Source: Caballeronia sp. dw_19 (GTDB lineage: Bacteria > Pseudomonadota > Gammaproteobacteria > Burkholderiales > Burkholderiaceae). From it: DNA of 64,000 nt. The stretch lies in the NCBI RefSeq assembly GCF_018449515.1, contig NZ_JAAVUQ010000005.1, forward strand, positions 186,001 to 250,000, read 5' to 3'. The notes below the pieces were generated by a model. That model was not told the origin of the DNA. It saw nothing but the letters and a program-made list of their open reading frames with translations, and searched no databases. Shown here piece by piece: positions 54,283 through 64,000 of this stretch; positions within the stretch are counted from its first letter, which is position 1; each line of letters opens with the position of its first letter. Made by a program: the position numbers and the translations under genes.

Positions 54283-56303
54283 GATGCCGCCTCCGCAATG
54301 CGCGCGGCCAGACCCGAGTCACGCCGCGTAGGTGTCCGGACGGCCTGCGCGAAGACGTCCGTCGAGCCGATCACGTCTATGCGGCTACGCGCCCGCGTGA
54401 TCGCCGTATAAACCAGTTCCCGCGACAACATGCGGCCAAACGCACTCGGCAATACCAGCGCGGCGTGATCGAATTCCGAGCCCTGCGATTTGTGGACCGT
54501 CAGTGCAAATGCCGTGTCGTGGGGCGGCAATGCGGCGGGAGAGAGCATCCGTAACGTGCCGTCGGCCATCCGGAAGCAGACCTGCATAGCGCCGCTGGCC
54601 GCCGGCAGCGCAATGCCGATATCGCCGTTGAACACGCCCAGCGCGTAGTCGTTGCGCGTCACGATCACCGGCCGCCCCGCGAACCATTGAGCGCCCGCGC
54701 CCAGCGTGACCGATGCAGCCGCCCTAACCCACGCTGATACGCGCGCGTTGATTTCATCGACGCCACGCGGCCCGCGACGCGTGGCGGCAAGGATGCGAAA
54801 GCGGTTGAGCGCATCAAAAAGCGGTGCTGCCCCGGTTCCCGCCTTGAGCGTTTCGGCGAGCATTCGCGCGTACGGTTCGAAACCGGCGTTCAGGTGCGCC
54901 AGCGTGCGCTCGGATAGATGAGGTCCCGTATCGTCGATAAGCAGCGCCGCTTTCGCCGGGTTGTCCTGGCTACTGAGCGTCAAGGCGGCAAGCGCGTCGT
55001 CGACGGAACCGCGACGGATGGCGACCGACAACCTGCCAATATCAGAATCCAGGCCGAACCGATAATTACGCTGCAACCACACGACGCAATCGGTCAACGG
55101 ACTTGTCGCGGTTTGATCGACTGCAACAGGTGCCTCCGGATGCCAGTCGACTTCGGGCAGGCCGGCCAATACGTTGTAATCGTCGTCCGGGATCAGGTAA
55201 CCAGGTTCGTCGACCCACATGGGTTCGGTTTCAAGCAGCGCGGCCTGATCATCAGCGTCGCCGTCATGGTCGCTCGGCAACGCGGCGATGAACCGCGCGG
55301 CCGGCATCGACAGCGCGGCAGCAATCCGCGCCGCGCCTGCATCGCTGAAAACCGGCCGCGCGCTCAGTTCAGCGAACACCGCGCCCGCTTCCACGGCGGC
55401 AAGTTGATCCTTGTCGCCAAGCATCACGAGGCGCGCACCGGGTGCGACCGCTTCGAGAAGATGAGCGGCCAGCGCGACGTCGATCATCGACGCCTCGTCG
55501 ATCACGATCACATCGAATGGCAGCGGATTGTCGCGATGATGCCGGAAGCGCCCGTTCGCCTGCGTGCCGAGCAGACGCTGCAGCGTGAACGACGTACGCG
55601 GCAAACGCGCGGCCAGCTCCGGCGGCAACACATTGGCGCGTTCGACCAGCGCCTCCTGCATGCGCTGCGCCGCCTTGCCCGTGGGCGCCGCGAGCGCGAT
55701 GCGCAAAGCCGGGTTTTCGTCGAGCAGGCAAGCGAGCACGCCGACAACCGTCGTTGTCTTGCCCGTTCCCGGACCACCGCTCACGATGGTGAGACGCCCT
55801 GACAACGCAACGAGCGCAGCCACGCGTTGCCAGTCGATGTTGTCATCGTCGTTCTTTGACTCCGCGAAATAGCGCCCTACGCGCGCTTTCAATTCAGCCG
55901 GATCCGGCGCATCGGCAGACACCTGGGCACGTTCGACCAGCGCCCGCGCGAGCCGCCGTTCGTAGTCGAAATACCGCGCGAGATAGATACGCCGGCTTGA
56001 ATCGATGACAAGCGGCAGCAGGTCTGCGGCAGCTTCATGGCCATCGCACGCCACGCCGCTTGCCAGCAACGCGGCGTGTACCGTACCGGCAGTTTCACCG
56101 TACCGCTGCGCGAGTGCATCGAGCGCGATACACACGTGCCCTTGGGTCGTCGCGCGGCTTACTGCAAACGCCGCGCGCTGGGCCCAGCGGACGTTGTCGA
56201 CTTCTCCCTGAAGGCGCTTCGATAACCCGCCTATCCGGCGCGCGAATCCATCAGCGAGCGCAATGCTGTCGTCGGGGACAAGAGTCAGGTCGGGCGCGTT
56301 CAT
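54279..56303 (-). CDS. recD: Exodeoxyribonuclease V alpha subunit RecD
   Basis: 5'-3' helicase of the RecBCD complex, 674 residues. Walker A VSGGPGTGKTTTV near residue 178; Walker B VIVIDEASMID near 265; the C-terminal helicase motifs ALTVHKSQGSEFDHAALVLP and VYTAITRARSRIDVIG. The sequence contains about 60 residues of acidic insertion near 345-395 (SDHDGDADDQAALLETEPMW), not present in E. coli RecD as far as I recall. Starts with ATG overlapping the recB stop. Confidence 0.94.
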   Translation of the reverse strand: MNAPDLTLVPDDSIALADGFARRIGGLSKRLQGEVDNVRWAQRAAFAVSRATTQGHVCIALDALAQRYGETAGTVHAALLASGVACDGHEAAADLLPLVIDSSRRIYLARYFDYERRLARALVERAQVSADAPDPAELKARVGRYFAESKNDDDNIDWQRVAALVALSGRLTIVSGGPGTGKTTTVVGVLACLLDENPALRIALAAPTGKAAQRMQEALVERANVLPPELAARLPRTSFTLQRLLGTQANGRFRHHRDNPLPFDVIVIDEASMIDVALAAHLLEAVAPGARLVMLGDKDQLAAVEAGAVFAELSARPVFSDAGAARIAAALSMPAARFIAALPSDHDGDADDQAALLETEPMWVDEPGYLIPDDDYNVLAGLPEVDWHPEAPVAVDQTATSPLTDCVVWLQRNYRFGLDSDIGRLSVAIRRGSVDDALAALTLSSQDNPAKAALLIDDTGPHLSERTLAHLNAGFEPYARMLAETLKAGTGAAPLFDALNRFRILAATRRGPRGVDEINARVSAWVRAAASVTLGAGAQWFAGRPVIVTRNDYALGVFNGDIGIALPAASGAMQVCFRMADGTLRMLSPAALPPHDTAFALTVHKSQGSEFDHAALVLPSAFGRMLSRELVYTAITRARSRIDVIGSTDVFAQAVRTPTRRDSGLAARIAEAAS

Positions 56304-59300
56304 GCGGCAACTCCTTGCATCAGTCGATCGATTGCCTCGATCAGTTCCAGCGATGGCCTGCCCACATGCACCCCCGCAGGCCCGTCACCATCGCGCCAAT
56401 CGGGTCGTACGCCGCGCACGAACAAATACAGATAACCGCCGATGTGCCGCTCAAACGCGTAGTCACGGAGCCGCAAATGCAGATACCGATGCAGCGCAAC
56501 CGTGTAAAAGAGCGCCTGCAAGTGATAGGCATGCGAGGCCATTGCGGCGTCGAGAGATTGCTCGTCGTAATCGGCGGACGTCAGCCCAAGATGATTCGAC
56601 TTCCAGTCGACGATCCAGAAACGCCCTTCATGCTCGACGATCAAGTCGATAAACCCCTTGACGAAGCCGCGCAAGGTTCCCGCTTCCAGCGCGACGTCGG
56701 GGAAACCATGCGCGACGAGCACGCGCCGCAAGGCCGTGAAATCCAGCGATTCCGCCGGGAACAGGAACTCGAGTTCATTCATGCGCCGCTTGGGGGGGAT
56801 GGTATCGAGGCGCATGCCGGGTACGAGTTCGGTTGCAACTGTATCGGCGAGCAGACGCGCCATCATCTCGGGCAGGTTGGCAGCCAGAGTGTCGGACGCA
56901 GAAACAGGAATGGGATGTTCATGTAACGCGCGCTCGATCGCTTCGGGCCATGTGGCTAAGTCCGTGAAATCAGCGAGCTCGTACATCCGGTGCAGGCACT
57001 CGCCCGCCGACGGGCCGCGCGGGAATAAGAGGATATCGTCGGTATCGAGTTGGACCGGAGGCAATGGCGTTTCAATCGGCGTCACCAGTGTAAGCGCCGC
57101 TATTGCGTCGATACGCCCGTCGTGGTCAGGACGTTCGTCGGTGGGCTGCGCCTGATTCGATTCCTCCCGTGCGCCGGCAGCGATCATGGAACTGAAGCTG
57201 GCGGTCCGCCAACTATCGCGCAACACGCGACGACTGGTTCGCGGCTGCGGCGTGAAACCCGCGTCGCGTTTCACAACGAGCGGTTCACGCACGTCGATCA
57301 CAGGCAAGGGTTCGACGGAGATGGAGCCCGTCGCAAGCGCTTGCCAGCTTCCGATCACGTCGTCTTCTTCGGGTGGTTCAGTGAGCCAGTCGCTGAACTC
57401 GCGGCCCGCGCCTGCGATCAGCCAGTTCAGTACACTGCGCCGCGATTCCTTCGCTGATTTGCCGATCAGATACACGCCTCCGACCAGATAACACCGGTAC
57501 ACCGCGCGCGTGAGCGCAACGTACACGAGCCGCGCGCGTTCGGCGGCCTGCTCGCGCGTGGCGAGTCCGGACGCGCGTTCACCCTCTTCGTCGGTGTAGC
57601 CGTAATGCAATATGGCCGCTCCGTCGTCGTGGTATTCGCGGGCATCGGGCAGTCCTGTGGACGGCTGGTCGCGCAACGCGCCGTCGTTCAGGAACGGACA
57701 GAACACGACCGCATATTCCAGACCCTTCGATTTGTGCACCGTGACGATCTGCACGAGATTGCGATCGGACTCGAGCCGCAACTGCGCATCTTCTCCTCCG
57801 CCCTGCTCTGCACGTTGCGCGGCTAGCCAGCGCAGCGTGGGCGCAATGCCAGGTTGAACGGCGCCACGCGCCTGGATCAACTCGGCCAGATGATTGACGT
57901 TGGTCAGGCGGCGCTCGCCGTCCGGACCGACAACAAGACGCTGCGCGATCAGCAGCTCACGTGCGAGCGTGCGCCACATCACCGCAAAACCGCGCTCGTG
58001 CCATAGCATCCGGTAACGCGAGAAACGTTCGACCCAGCTCATGGCATCGGTCGCTGCGGATTCTTCCACCGCTTCACTGTGCTCCATGCTCCACAACGCG
58101 GCGGCATCGAGCCCGAGCCAGTCCGTTGCAAGCGCCGCACGCAAGCGGCGCAAGTCGCCAGGGGTATCAATGGCGGCCAGCAATCGTTCGATCTGCTCAG
58201 CATCGAACGTACCGAATACCGATGCCTGCGCCAGTTCCACGCTGCCCACGCCCCAGCTTGCGAGGACCCGCTTGACGAGACTTCCCTGCCGATGTGTCTG
58301 CACAAGCACCGCAATCTGGCCGGGAGACAAGGGTTTGTCGCCGATCGTTACTTCGCCGTTTTGAGCGCCGCGCAACAACCGCACGATCTCCGCCGCGCAG
58401 GCCTCCGCCGCCTGGCGGTTGGCGTTCGTTTTCGACAGTGCCGAATCACCTTGCGGCAACATCCACACGCAGAAATCAGCGGTGTCGGAATACGCAGCCG
58501 ACGCCGTGTTGTCGTTGAACGGCTTGCGCTCGCGCGTGCCTGCACGCACTGGCTGGTACGTCAATCCGTCAAGGATAAATGCCGCCGGATTGGCGCTGAA
58601 AATGCGATTGCAGGCGTCGATGATCGGCTCAGTCGAGCGCTGGTTGACCGCAAGGGTATATCTTGCCGACGCACGCTTGCGCGCCGTCAAATACGTATGC
58701 AGGTCGGCGGCACGAAAACTGTAGATGGCTTGCTTCGGATCGCCGACCAGAAACAACGGCCCTTGTGGCGCGAAGATGCTGTTGAAGATGGCAAACTGCA
58801 GCGGGTCCGTGTCCTGGAACTCATCGATCAAGGCAGCCGGATAACGTGCCCGAAGTGCATCGGCGAGCCACGGATTGGCGTGGAGCGCCTGATACAGGTT
58901 GGACAGCAGGTCGTCGAACGACACCACGCGCCTCGTCCGCTTGCGCACCGCCAGTTCCAGCGGCGCGTAGTCGAGCCACTCGCGCACAATGCCAAGCCAT
59001 GCCGCGCGCTGCGCCGCTTCCGCGGCAGCCGCCGCAGCGGCAAGCGTCTCGGCGTGATCGAAGAAAACATGCGAGGGCGGCTCGTTCTTCACCTTCGTGC
59101 CTTTCTTCAACGCGCTCGCCGTGAGCTTCAGCGCTTCTTTCGGCGGCGTGGCGTGACAATCGTTGTCGGCGAAATAGTCGGACCACGCGGCAATCGCCGC
59201 ATCGATCAGCGTGCGCTTGTGCGTGGTCTTGCTGAGCTTCGCTTCGGCGTCGATCAGCAACTGCACGATGGTGTCGCGTTCGGCGTGCCACACCGCGCAC

Positions 59301-60010
59301 GCCTTATCGAATAACGCTTGCGCGTCCTCTCGGTGGGCGAGCTCCGACTCCCCCCAGCGCAACGTGGCAAGCGGTTTTTTCAGCCGGCGCGAAAGCTGTG
59401 CATCAAGCGATGCCGGTCCTGCGCGTTTGCTCACGAGCCACGCGGCGAACGATGAATCCCGCGCGGCAACCGGCTCGACCCGTTCACGCCAGAAGTCCGC
59501 TGCCATCTCGAAGCGCAACGCGCTGTCGTCGGCTTCCAGTTCGAATGCGAACGGCATGGTTGCAGCGAACGGCGCCTCTTGCAACGCGCGCTGGCAGAAC
59601 GCGTGGATTGTGTGGATGGCGGCCTGATCGAAAGTATGCAGGGCAATCCTGATGCGCTTGAGCGCTTCGTCAGGATCAACGCATTCAAGCGTAGTCTCGA
59701 ACAGGCGCTCGAGGAATGCGTCCTCCCCGGTGTCCCCGGTTTCCATCGCATGCGCGATCTGGACGAGCCGCGAGCGGATGCGCTCATGCAGTTCAGCGGT
59801 CGCAGCCTTCGTGAAGGTGACGACGAGGATTGCGTCGGCAGCAAGCTTCTTTTCGAGCAGAAGGCGAACGTACAACGCGCAGATGTTCCACGTCTTCCCC
59901 GTTCCCGCCGATGCTTCGATCTGGCTCACGCCATCGAGCGAACATTCGAAGACGTCGAGTTCATCAGCCATGTCGGCCGTTAGTGTGGTGGTTGTTTCGA
60001 TACGCGTCAT
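56300..60010 (-). CDS. recB: Exodeoxyribonuclease V beta subunit RecB
   Basis: 3'-5' helicase and nuclease of RecBCD, 1236 residues. UvrD-type motifs: Walker A IEASAGTGKTWNI near residue 35, Walker B PAALIDEFQDTDPLQF near 395, VGDPKQAIYSFRAAD, VTVHKSKGLEYAVVFCP and VALTRAVYRCYL. The C-terminal nuclease domain has GFIDLIVEHEGRFWIVDWKS with the catalytic D-x-K. Start overlaps recC by 4 bp, stop overlaps recD by 4 bp, so the three subunits are translationally coupled. Confidence 0.96.
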   Translation of the reverse strand: MTRIETTTTLTADMADELDVFECSLDGVSQIEASAGTGKTWNICALYVRLLLEKKLAADAILVVTFTKAATAELHERIRSRLVQIAHAMETGDTGEDAFLERLFETTLECVDPDEALKRIRIALHTFDQAAIHTIHAFCQRALQEAPFAATMPFAFELEADDSALRFEMAADFWRERVEPVAARDSSFAAWLVSKRAGPASLDAQLSRRLKKPLATLRWGESELAHREDAQALFDKACAVWHAERDTIVQLLIDAEAKLSKTTHKRTLIDAAIAAWSDYFADNDCHATPPKEALKLTASALKKGTKVKNEPPSHVFFDHAETLAAAAAAAEAAQRAAWLGIVREWLDYAPLELAVRKRTRRVVSFDDLLSNLYQALHANPWLADALRARYPAALIDEFQDTDPLQFAIFNSIFAPQGPLFLVGDPKQAIYSFRAADLHTYLTARKRASARYTLAVNQRSTEPIIDACNRIFSANPAAFILDGLTYQPVRAGTRERKPFNDNTASAAYSDTADFCVWMLPQGDSALSKTNANRQAAEACAAEIVRLLRGAQNGEVTIGDKPLSPGQIAVLVQTHRQGSLVKRVLASWGVGSVELAQASVFGTFDAEQIERLLAAIDTPGDLRRLRAALATDWLGLDAAALWSMEHSEAVEESAATDAMSWVERFSRYRMLWHERGFAVMWRTLARELLIAQRLVVGPDGERRLTNVNHLAELIQARGAVQPGIAPTLRWLAAQRAEQGGGEDAQLRLESDRNLVQIVTVHKSKGLEYAVVFCPFLNDGALRDQPSTGLPDAREYHDDGAAILHYGYTDEEGERASGLATREQAAERARLVYVALTRAVYRCYLVGGVYLIGKSAKESRRSVLNWLIAGAGREFSDWLTEPPEEDDVIGSWQALATGSISVEPLPVIDVREPLVVKRDAGFTPQPRTSRRVLRDSWRTASFSSMIAAGAREESNQAQPTDERPDHDGRIDAIAALTLVTPIETPLPPVQLDTDDILLFPRGPSAGECLHRMYELADFTDLATWPEAIERALHEHPIPVSASDTLAANLPEMMARLLADTVATELVPGMRLDTIPPKRRMNELEFLFPAESLDFTALRRVLVAHGFPDVALEAGTLRGFVKGFIDLIVEHEGRFWIVDWKSNHLGLTSADYDEQSLDAAMASHAYHLQALFYTVALHRYLHLRLRDYAFERHIGGYLYLFVRGVRPDWRDGDGPAGVHVGRPSLELIEAIDRLMQGVAA

Positions 60011-63000
60011 GCGTCGCTCCGCATGTGCTGGATCAACGGCTCGAAGACGATCCTGGCCAATGTGGCAAAGGTTTCATCGAGTCTCAGTTCAGCGCCGCGA
60101 AACGCGATGCGCAACGCGGGATCGTCCGACTCGCCACGCGTCCTGTCCGACACCCACACGCCCTGCGCCTTGGACTCGCTTTCCTTGACCCATGTCCACG
60201 CGCTTTTTGGAAAGAACCGCAGCGGCAACCGCCGCCCGGCGCGATACAACGCAGCGAGTATTGCCAGGTGTGCATGAGGATCGTCTACAGGCGTCAGTTC
60301 AAAGCCGCTCGATTGCGCGCCGCGCCCGTGCCATACCGTGCGTCGAGGGCCATCGGGCAACGCGGCGCAGTACGCAAGATGTGCAAGCCATGCAGAGAGG
60401 TAGTCGCGAGCGCGCGGCACGTCGTATCGGTAAATGATCTGGCCTTCGTCGGTGAGCAAATTCAAAGTGCCGTGAAGCTGCAGCGGCTGCAAAGCGTCGG
60501 CTTGCAATGTAGCGTCGTGGCGGCCGAACAACTCGGCATCCGGCCAACGTGGCTCGATATCCAGCGTGAACGGCAAGCGCGCCGCGCCTTCCCCCGTCGC
60601 AACCCGCACCCGATTGGCAAGCGAATGCAACGCGCCGATTTCCCGCGATTGCCACACACCGCCCGTCGCGCCGCCTGGCATTTCAGGACTCGCACGCGCG
60701 ACCCTCCGCGCACGATCGAGCCCGCGGACTTCATTGTCGTCGGTGAGTGCGAGCAGCGCGGGCAGCACTCGATCGGCCAATGCCGCGCGGCCCGGATATT
60801 CGAGCTCGAACGGTTCGGTATCACCGAGTTCGGTCTCAGCGTCGAAGAGCGAGATGCCGAGCCGATCACGCAAGATAGCGCGCGCCGGATGACGCCAGAA
60901 ACGCTCGAAATCGTCGAATGCAACGGGCTCCACCTCTTCCGCCGGTAACGGCCCGCTAAAGAATTTCATCGACGGTTCAATCCTGCCGAGCGCGAGCGTC
61001 TGCGCCAGTTCCGCGCGCTCCGGCTCGTAGGTGAACAGCGGCGCGCTGAAGTACTCGGGCGCGAACGGCTGCAACGGATGCTCGAATACGAAACGGCTGC
61101 GCGCGCTCTCGAGTTCTTTCGGCGTTGCACCCTCGCCCGCCACCGTTTCCGCCAGATAGTCGAGCAATTCGTCGATCAGCGCGGCAGGCGGCAGCGCGGC
61201 GTTGTCGCGAATGCTGCGTCCCGTGTACGCGATCATCAAGCGGTCCCGCGCCGACAACAGCAAGTCGAGGAACAGATTGCGTTCGTCGTCGCGGCGTTGC
61301 CGGTCACCGAGCTGGCCAAAACTCGCCATCAGGTCGAATTCGTCGGCACGCGCGAGGCTCGGCAACATGCCGTCGTCCATGCCGAGCAGGCAGACCACGC
61401 GATACGGCAACCCGCGCAAGCTCGTCAGCGACGAAAACGTCACGCCGCCCCATGGGACACCGCCACGCGCGGCGTCGTCGAGTGCGTCGGTGAGCGCCGT
61501 TCGCAGAACGTCGGCAGCAATTTCAGTGTCGACAGCGCCTTCGCTCATGGAAAGCATCAGCGAGTCGAGCGTCGAGCGAACGTCGGCGATTGAGTCCGCG
61601 AATGGCAGGCCGGCGTCGAAGAACTGCGTGAGCGCGTCGAGCAACAATTGCGTCCAGGCCTGCGGCGTACGCGCGGTGGCTATACGTTCGCCGAACGCGT
61701 CAATGTCGTCAATAAATCGCGTCAATCGGCCGAGCAATTCCGCATCCGACCCTTGCGCGCCGCCAACCGGCAGCCATTCGTCGACAGGCGCGCCGCCGTC
61801 GGGCAGCGCGTAGCCGAGGAACAGCCGTGTGAGTGCATCGGAGAAGGTGTGACGGGCAGGAGGCACATCCGCGGCAGTGACGGCCGACGGCGTGAGCCCG
61901 CGGCGTGCACCGGCCGCCGCAAGCCACGTCTGCGCGGTTTCCAGCGCGACGGCGTCTATGCCATAACGCGCCGCGACCGCGTCGACCCGCAACCATTCGA
62001 TCAACTCGGGCGCGCCCACACTGCGTTCAGGCAACGCCAGCCAGTCGAGCAATACGCGCGCGACCGGGTTCGCCTGCGAAGGCGGCAAACCCGTAATCCG
62101 ATACGGAATCCGCCGGCGCTCACCGGCCACGCCAGCGGGCGCAGTGCCGAACACCCCGTCGATGAGCGAACCCGCCGCCGCGAGATCCGGAAACGCCACG
62201 AGCACGTCCGACGGCTGCAGCCCGTCCACTTCCTCGAACCAGCCAAGCAAACGGTCGTGCAACACTTCAAGCTGCCGCGACAAGCTATGGCACACATGAA
62301 TTTCGATACCGGGTTCAAGCGCTTCGCCGGGCTCGGAAACTCCGTTCAAGTTGAGAATCGCGTTCTGCACATGAGCGAGCCATGTCGGCCCGGGATTCTC
62401 CTCGAAATGGCTGGCTTCCCGCGACGCCGCGCTCTCCGTCAGCTCGCGCAGCATGTGCAATTGCGCCTGCGTCTGGCGGCCCCATTCGGCGAGCAGCGGA
62501 TGGCCCACTTCCTGGAAATCCAGCTTCCCCGCCAGTTCGAGCTGTTCCACCCGCGCTTCGCTCACGATGTCGAACCAGAACTCGCGGCACGGGTCAATGG
62601 CATAGATACGTACATCGATCCATCGTGACAATTCGCGCAGCAACGCGATATGCAACGGCGGCATGGTCGGCAACGCGAACACGCTCACGCGCTCCGGCCA
62701 CTCGGCCTTCATCACGGCGTCGAGATCGAGTTTCGGCGATTCAGTCAGGAACCGGTACGCGGGCGGCGTGGGATCATGAGCGTCAGCATTTTGTGCGAGA
62801 TCGGCGAGCAGCGCGCGCCATAGCGCGGCCTGCCAGCGCTCGTCCTCGCGCTGGATTTCTGTGGCGTTCGGCAGGCGCGGACCGTTTGCGTCGATTGCCC
62901 CGCCGGCCGACGCCAGGATTGACCCGCCGGCCTGCCAATGCAGCAGCCATTCCGGCCGATACGTCAGATAGTGATCGAACACGGTCGCGATACGGCGCGC

Positions 63001-63387
63001 GAGTTCATAGCGCATGGAGTCGTCGGCGGCGTCGAGGTAGGCGCGCAATCGCGACGAACTCTCTGGAGCCGCCTCCGTCATTGCGCCAAGTAGCCGGAAA
63101 CAACGCCATACCAGCCGGTCGGGCGCAAACGGCGAATGCTCGGGAACCGGCAATACGTCCCCTATCCTCGCCCACAACCACTGCGCGAGATAACACAGGT
63201 CCACGTTTGCACAAATGCCAAAGCGGGCAGCCATGTCCAGTTCGAGCCGACGGCGCACTGCCGCGCTCGGCACGATGATCGTCTGGCTGGCAAATGGATC
63301 GCCGCCATTCAGCGCGAACGCGGCGACGTCGTCGAGCAGCGCCTGCGACAGCGTTTCATGGCGATTCGAATAGAAAAGTTCGAGCAT
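60007..63387 (-). CDS. recC: Exodeoxyribonuclease V gamma subunit RecC
   Basis: Chi-recognition and scaffold subunit of RecBCD, 1126 residues, close to the E. coli length. It starts MLELFYSNRHETLSQALLDD, the family N-terminus; the ATG at 63387 has AGGA just upstream. Typical segments: FVRHIITVPSA-like opening (here DPFASQTIIVPSAAVRRRLE), ELARRIATVFDHYLTYRPEW near 150, and GVTFSSLTSLRGLPYRVVCL with the LLGMDDGMLP near 665. It is the first gene of the recC-recB-recD-arfB operon. Confidence 0.94.
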   Translation of the reverse strand: MLELFYSNRHETLSQALLDDVAAFALNGGDPFASQTIIVPSAAVRRRLELDMAARFGICANVDLCYLAQWLWARIGDVLPVPEHSPFAPDRLVWRCFRLLGAMTEAAPESSSRLRAYLDAADDSMRYELARRIATVFDHYLTYRPEWLLHWQAGGSILASAGGAIDANGPRLPNATEIQREDERWQAALWRALLADLAQNADAHDPTPPAYRFLTESPKLDLDAVMKAEWPERVSVFALPTMPPLHIALLRELSRWIDVRIYAIDPCREFWFDIVSEARVEQLELAGKLDFQEVGHPLLAEWGRQTQAQLHMLRELTESAASREASHFEENPGPTWLAHVQNAILNLNGVSEPGEALEPGIEIHVCHSLSRQLEVLHDRLLGWFEEVDGLQPSDVLVAFPDLAAAGSLIDGVFGTAPAGVAGERRRIPYRITGLPPSQANPVARVLLDWLALPERSVGAPELIEWLRVDAVAARYGIDAVALETAQTWLAAAGARRGLTPSAVTAADVPPARHTFSDALTRLFLGYALPDGGAPVDEWLPVGGAQGSDAELLGRLTRFIDDIDAFGERIATARTPQAWTQLLLDALTQFFDAGLPFADSIADVRSTLDSLMLSMSEGAVDTEIAADVLRTALTDALDDAARGGVPWGGVTFSSLTSLRGLPYRVVCLLGMDDGMLPSLARADEFDLMASFGQLGDRQRRDDERNLFLDLLLSARDRLMIAYTGRSIRDNAALPPAALIDELLDYLAETVAGEGATPKELESARSRFVFEHPLQPFAPEYFSAPLFTYEPERAELAQTLALGRIEPSMKFFSGPLPAEEVEPVAFDDFERFWRHPARAILRDRLGISLFDAETELGDTEPFELEYPGRAALADRVLPALLALTDDNEVRGLDRARRVARASPEMPGGATGGVWQSREIGALHSLANRVRVATGEGAARLPFTLDIEPRWPDAELFGRHDATLQADALQPLQLHGTLNLLTDEGQIIYRYDVPRARDYLSAWLAHLAYCAALPDGPRRTVWHGRGAQSSGFELTPVDDPHAHLAILAALYRAGRRLPLRFFPKSAWTWVKESESKAQGVWVSDRTRGESDDPALRIAFRGAELRLDETFATLARIVFEPLIQHMRSDA

Positions 63388-63524
63388 GGATCCTGCTAAT
63401 TGGGCATGAAAGGCAACAGCTCGAACGGCCAAGGCCACGGACGTGTCGCGAGGTGAAACGACAGGATAGCAAAGGCCGTTCTTAACCGGAATTCGTCCGA
63501 ACGGCCTAGGTTTGGATACCGTGG

Positions 63525-63602
63525 AGTTGGGTTAGACTCGAACCCACATTAAGTCAGGTCCAGTGCCCCGACGTGGCATACCGAGACCATGGCGGGACCT
63601 GA
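63525..63602. other. Structured leader of the FUSC gene
   Basis: TGGGTT-N7-AACCCA (about 63525-63544) and an 8-bp pairing TCAGGTCC (63554-63561) with GGACCTGA (63595-63602) enclosing a smaller GTGCC...GGCAT hairpin. It ends 39 bp before the FUSC start. No known RNA family is recognised. The gap 63388-63641 has no gene. Confidence 0.4.
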
Positions 63603-63641
63603 GACACCCCGAAGATACCCGGGCAGCAAATTAGGAAGTCG

Positions 63642-64000
63642 ATGCGTTACTCGCTAGAAATCAGAAAATTCATTTATAGCCAGTACTTCTTCGGTGGCTT
63701 GCGGATCGCGCTAGGCGTCTCGCTGCCGGCCATCGTGATGCTGACTGTATTTCACAATCGTGAACTCGGCTTCACCATTGCGACCGGCGCGCTGGGCGCG
63801 AGCGTCGTCGATATGCCGGGGCCGTTGAAGTACAAGCACAACGAGATGCTCGCCTGTACGGTGATCGGCTTCTTGTCCGCGCTGGCTACCGGTATCGCAA
63901 GCGCGAACGTGGTGACGCTGTGGCTGGCCGTCGTGCCGCTTACTTTCGTGCTGTCGCTGGTGGTGGTGTACGGCAATCGTTGGCCGCAGATCAGCTTCGC
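63642..64000 (+). CDS. FUSC-family (YccS/YhfK-like) inner-membrane protein, N-terminal part only
   Basis: The reading frame starts at ATG 63642 and runs off the window. The visible 119 residues begin MRYSLEIRKFIYSQYFFGGL and have repeated hydrophobic helices (LRIALGVSLPAIVMLTVF, GFTIATGALGASVVDMPGPL, LACTVIGFLSALATGI, WLAVVPLTFVLSLVVVYG). The pattern DMPGPLKYKHNEM and GALGASVVDMPG are typical of YccS-like FUSC proteins. These are thought to be efflux or membrane-organisation proteins of uncertain function. Confidence 0.85.
   Translation, partial: MRYSLEIRKFIYSQYFFGGLRIALGVSLPAIVMLTVFHNRELGFTIATGALGASVVDMPGPLKYKHNEMLACTVIGFLSALATGIASANVVTLWLAVVPLTFVLSLVVVYGNRWPQISF

Noticed and set aside
63520..63602. 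tRNA-like T-arm (GGTTCGAGTC on the minus strand)
   Set aside because: The T-stem does not pair properly and no acceptor, D-arm or anticodon arm can be formed.

Overview
The window looks like chromosomal DNA of a Burkholderiaceae beta-proteobacterium, probably Paraburkholderia or Caballeronia. The evidence is high-GC, GC3-rich coding sequence, an ntrC-ntrB-glnA block beside xthA, a TPP-riboswitch thiC, a YadA-type adhesin and a recC-recB-recD operon. This placement is an inference from gene content; no marker gene such as 16S rRNA is present.

Layout. 1-2.7 kb: end of a PAS histidine kinase and its FixJ-type regulator. 3-7.6 kb: folD, prlC and a cytosine-deaminase-like gene. 7.8-12.1 kb: an accessory islet made of a HigBA-type toxin-antitoxin pair, a small HTH gene, a hairpin-dense leader, a retron-like reverse transcriptase and an ATPase-TOPRIM gene. 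The last two are AT-rich and atypical for the host. 12.1-17.7 kb: xthA and the nitrogen-control block ntrC, ntrB and glnA, with a visible sigma-54 promoter and NtrC sites before glnA. 17.8-26 kb: rhodanese, MoCF/CinA, EI24, fatty-acid hydroxylase and beta-propeller genes, a trimeric autotransporter adhesin and a BamE-like lipoprotein. 26-35.3 kb: hrpA with a very long N-terminal extension, divergent argA, an Fe(II)-trafficking protein and a ProP-type transporter. 35.4-44 kb: a phosphoesterase, a TMEM175-like channel, tRNA-Leu(TAA), an orphan LexA box, lipoproteins, an MFS exporter and a stress/two-component cluster (two response regulators, ferritin-like protein, two DUF1328 proteins, NarX-like kinase, entericidin). 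44.1-47.3 kb: a Fic-domain gene preceded by four exact-period 24-bp repeats, and an EamA exporter. 47.7-50.2 kb: TPP riboswitch, unusual repeat-containing leader, thiC. 50.4-53.5 kb: surface lipoproteins and lldP. 53.9-63.4 kb: recC-recB-recD-arfB, each gene overlapping the next by 4 bp. 63.6 kb to the end: start of an FUSC-family membrane protein.

The strongest candidate for an under-described system is the islet at 8.7-11.8 kb: a reverse transcriptase with a variant motif, 6 bp upstream of an ABC-type ATPase with a C-terminal TOPRIM/DUF4435-like domain, preceded by a run of closely packed hairpins that could be a retron msr-msd RNA. Two other unusual structures are the four 24-bp repeats before the Fic gene and three tandem four-codon mini-ORFs in the thiC leader. 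No IS element, integrase, CRISPR array, rRNA or clear pseudogene was seen.
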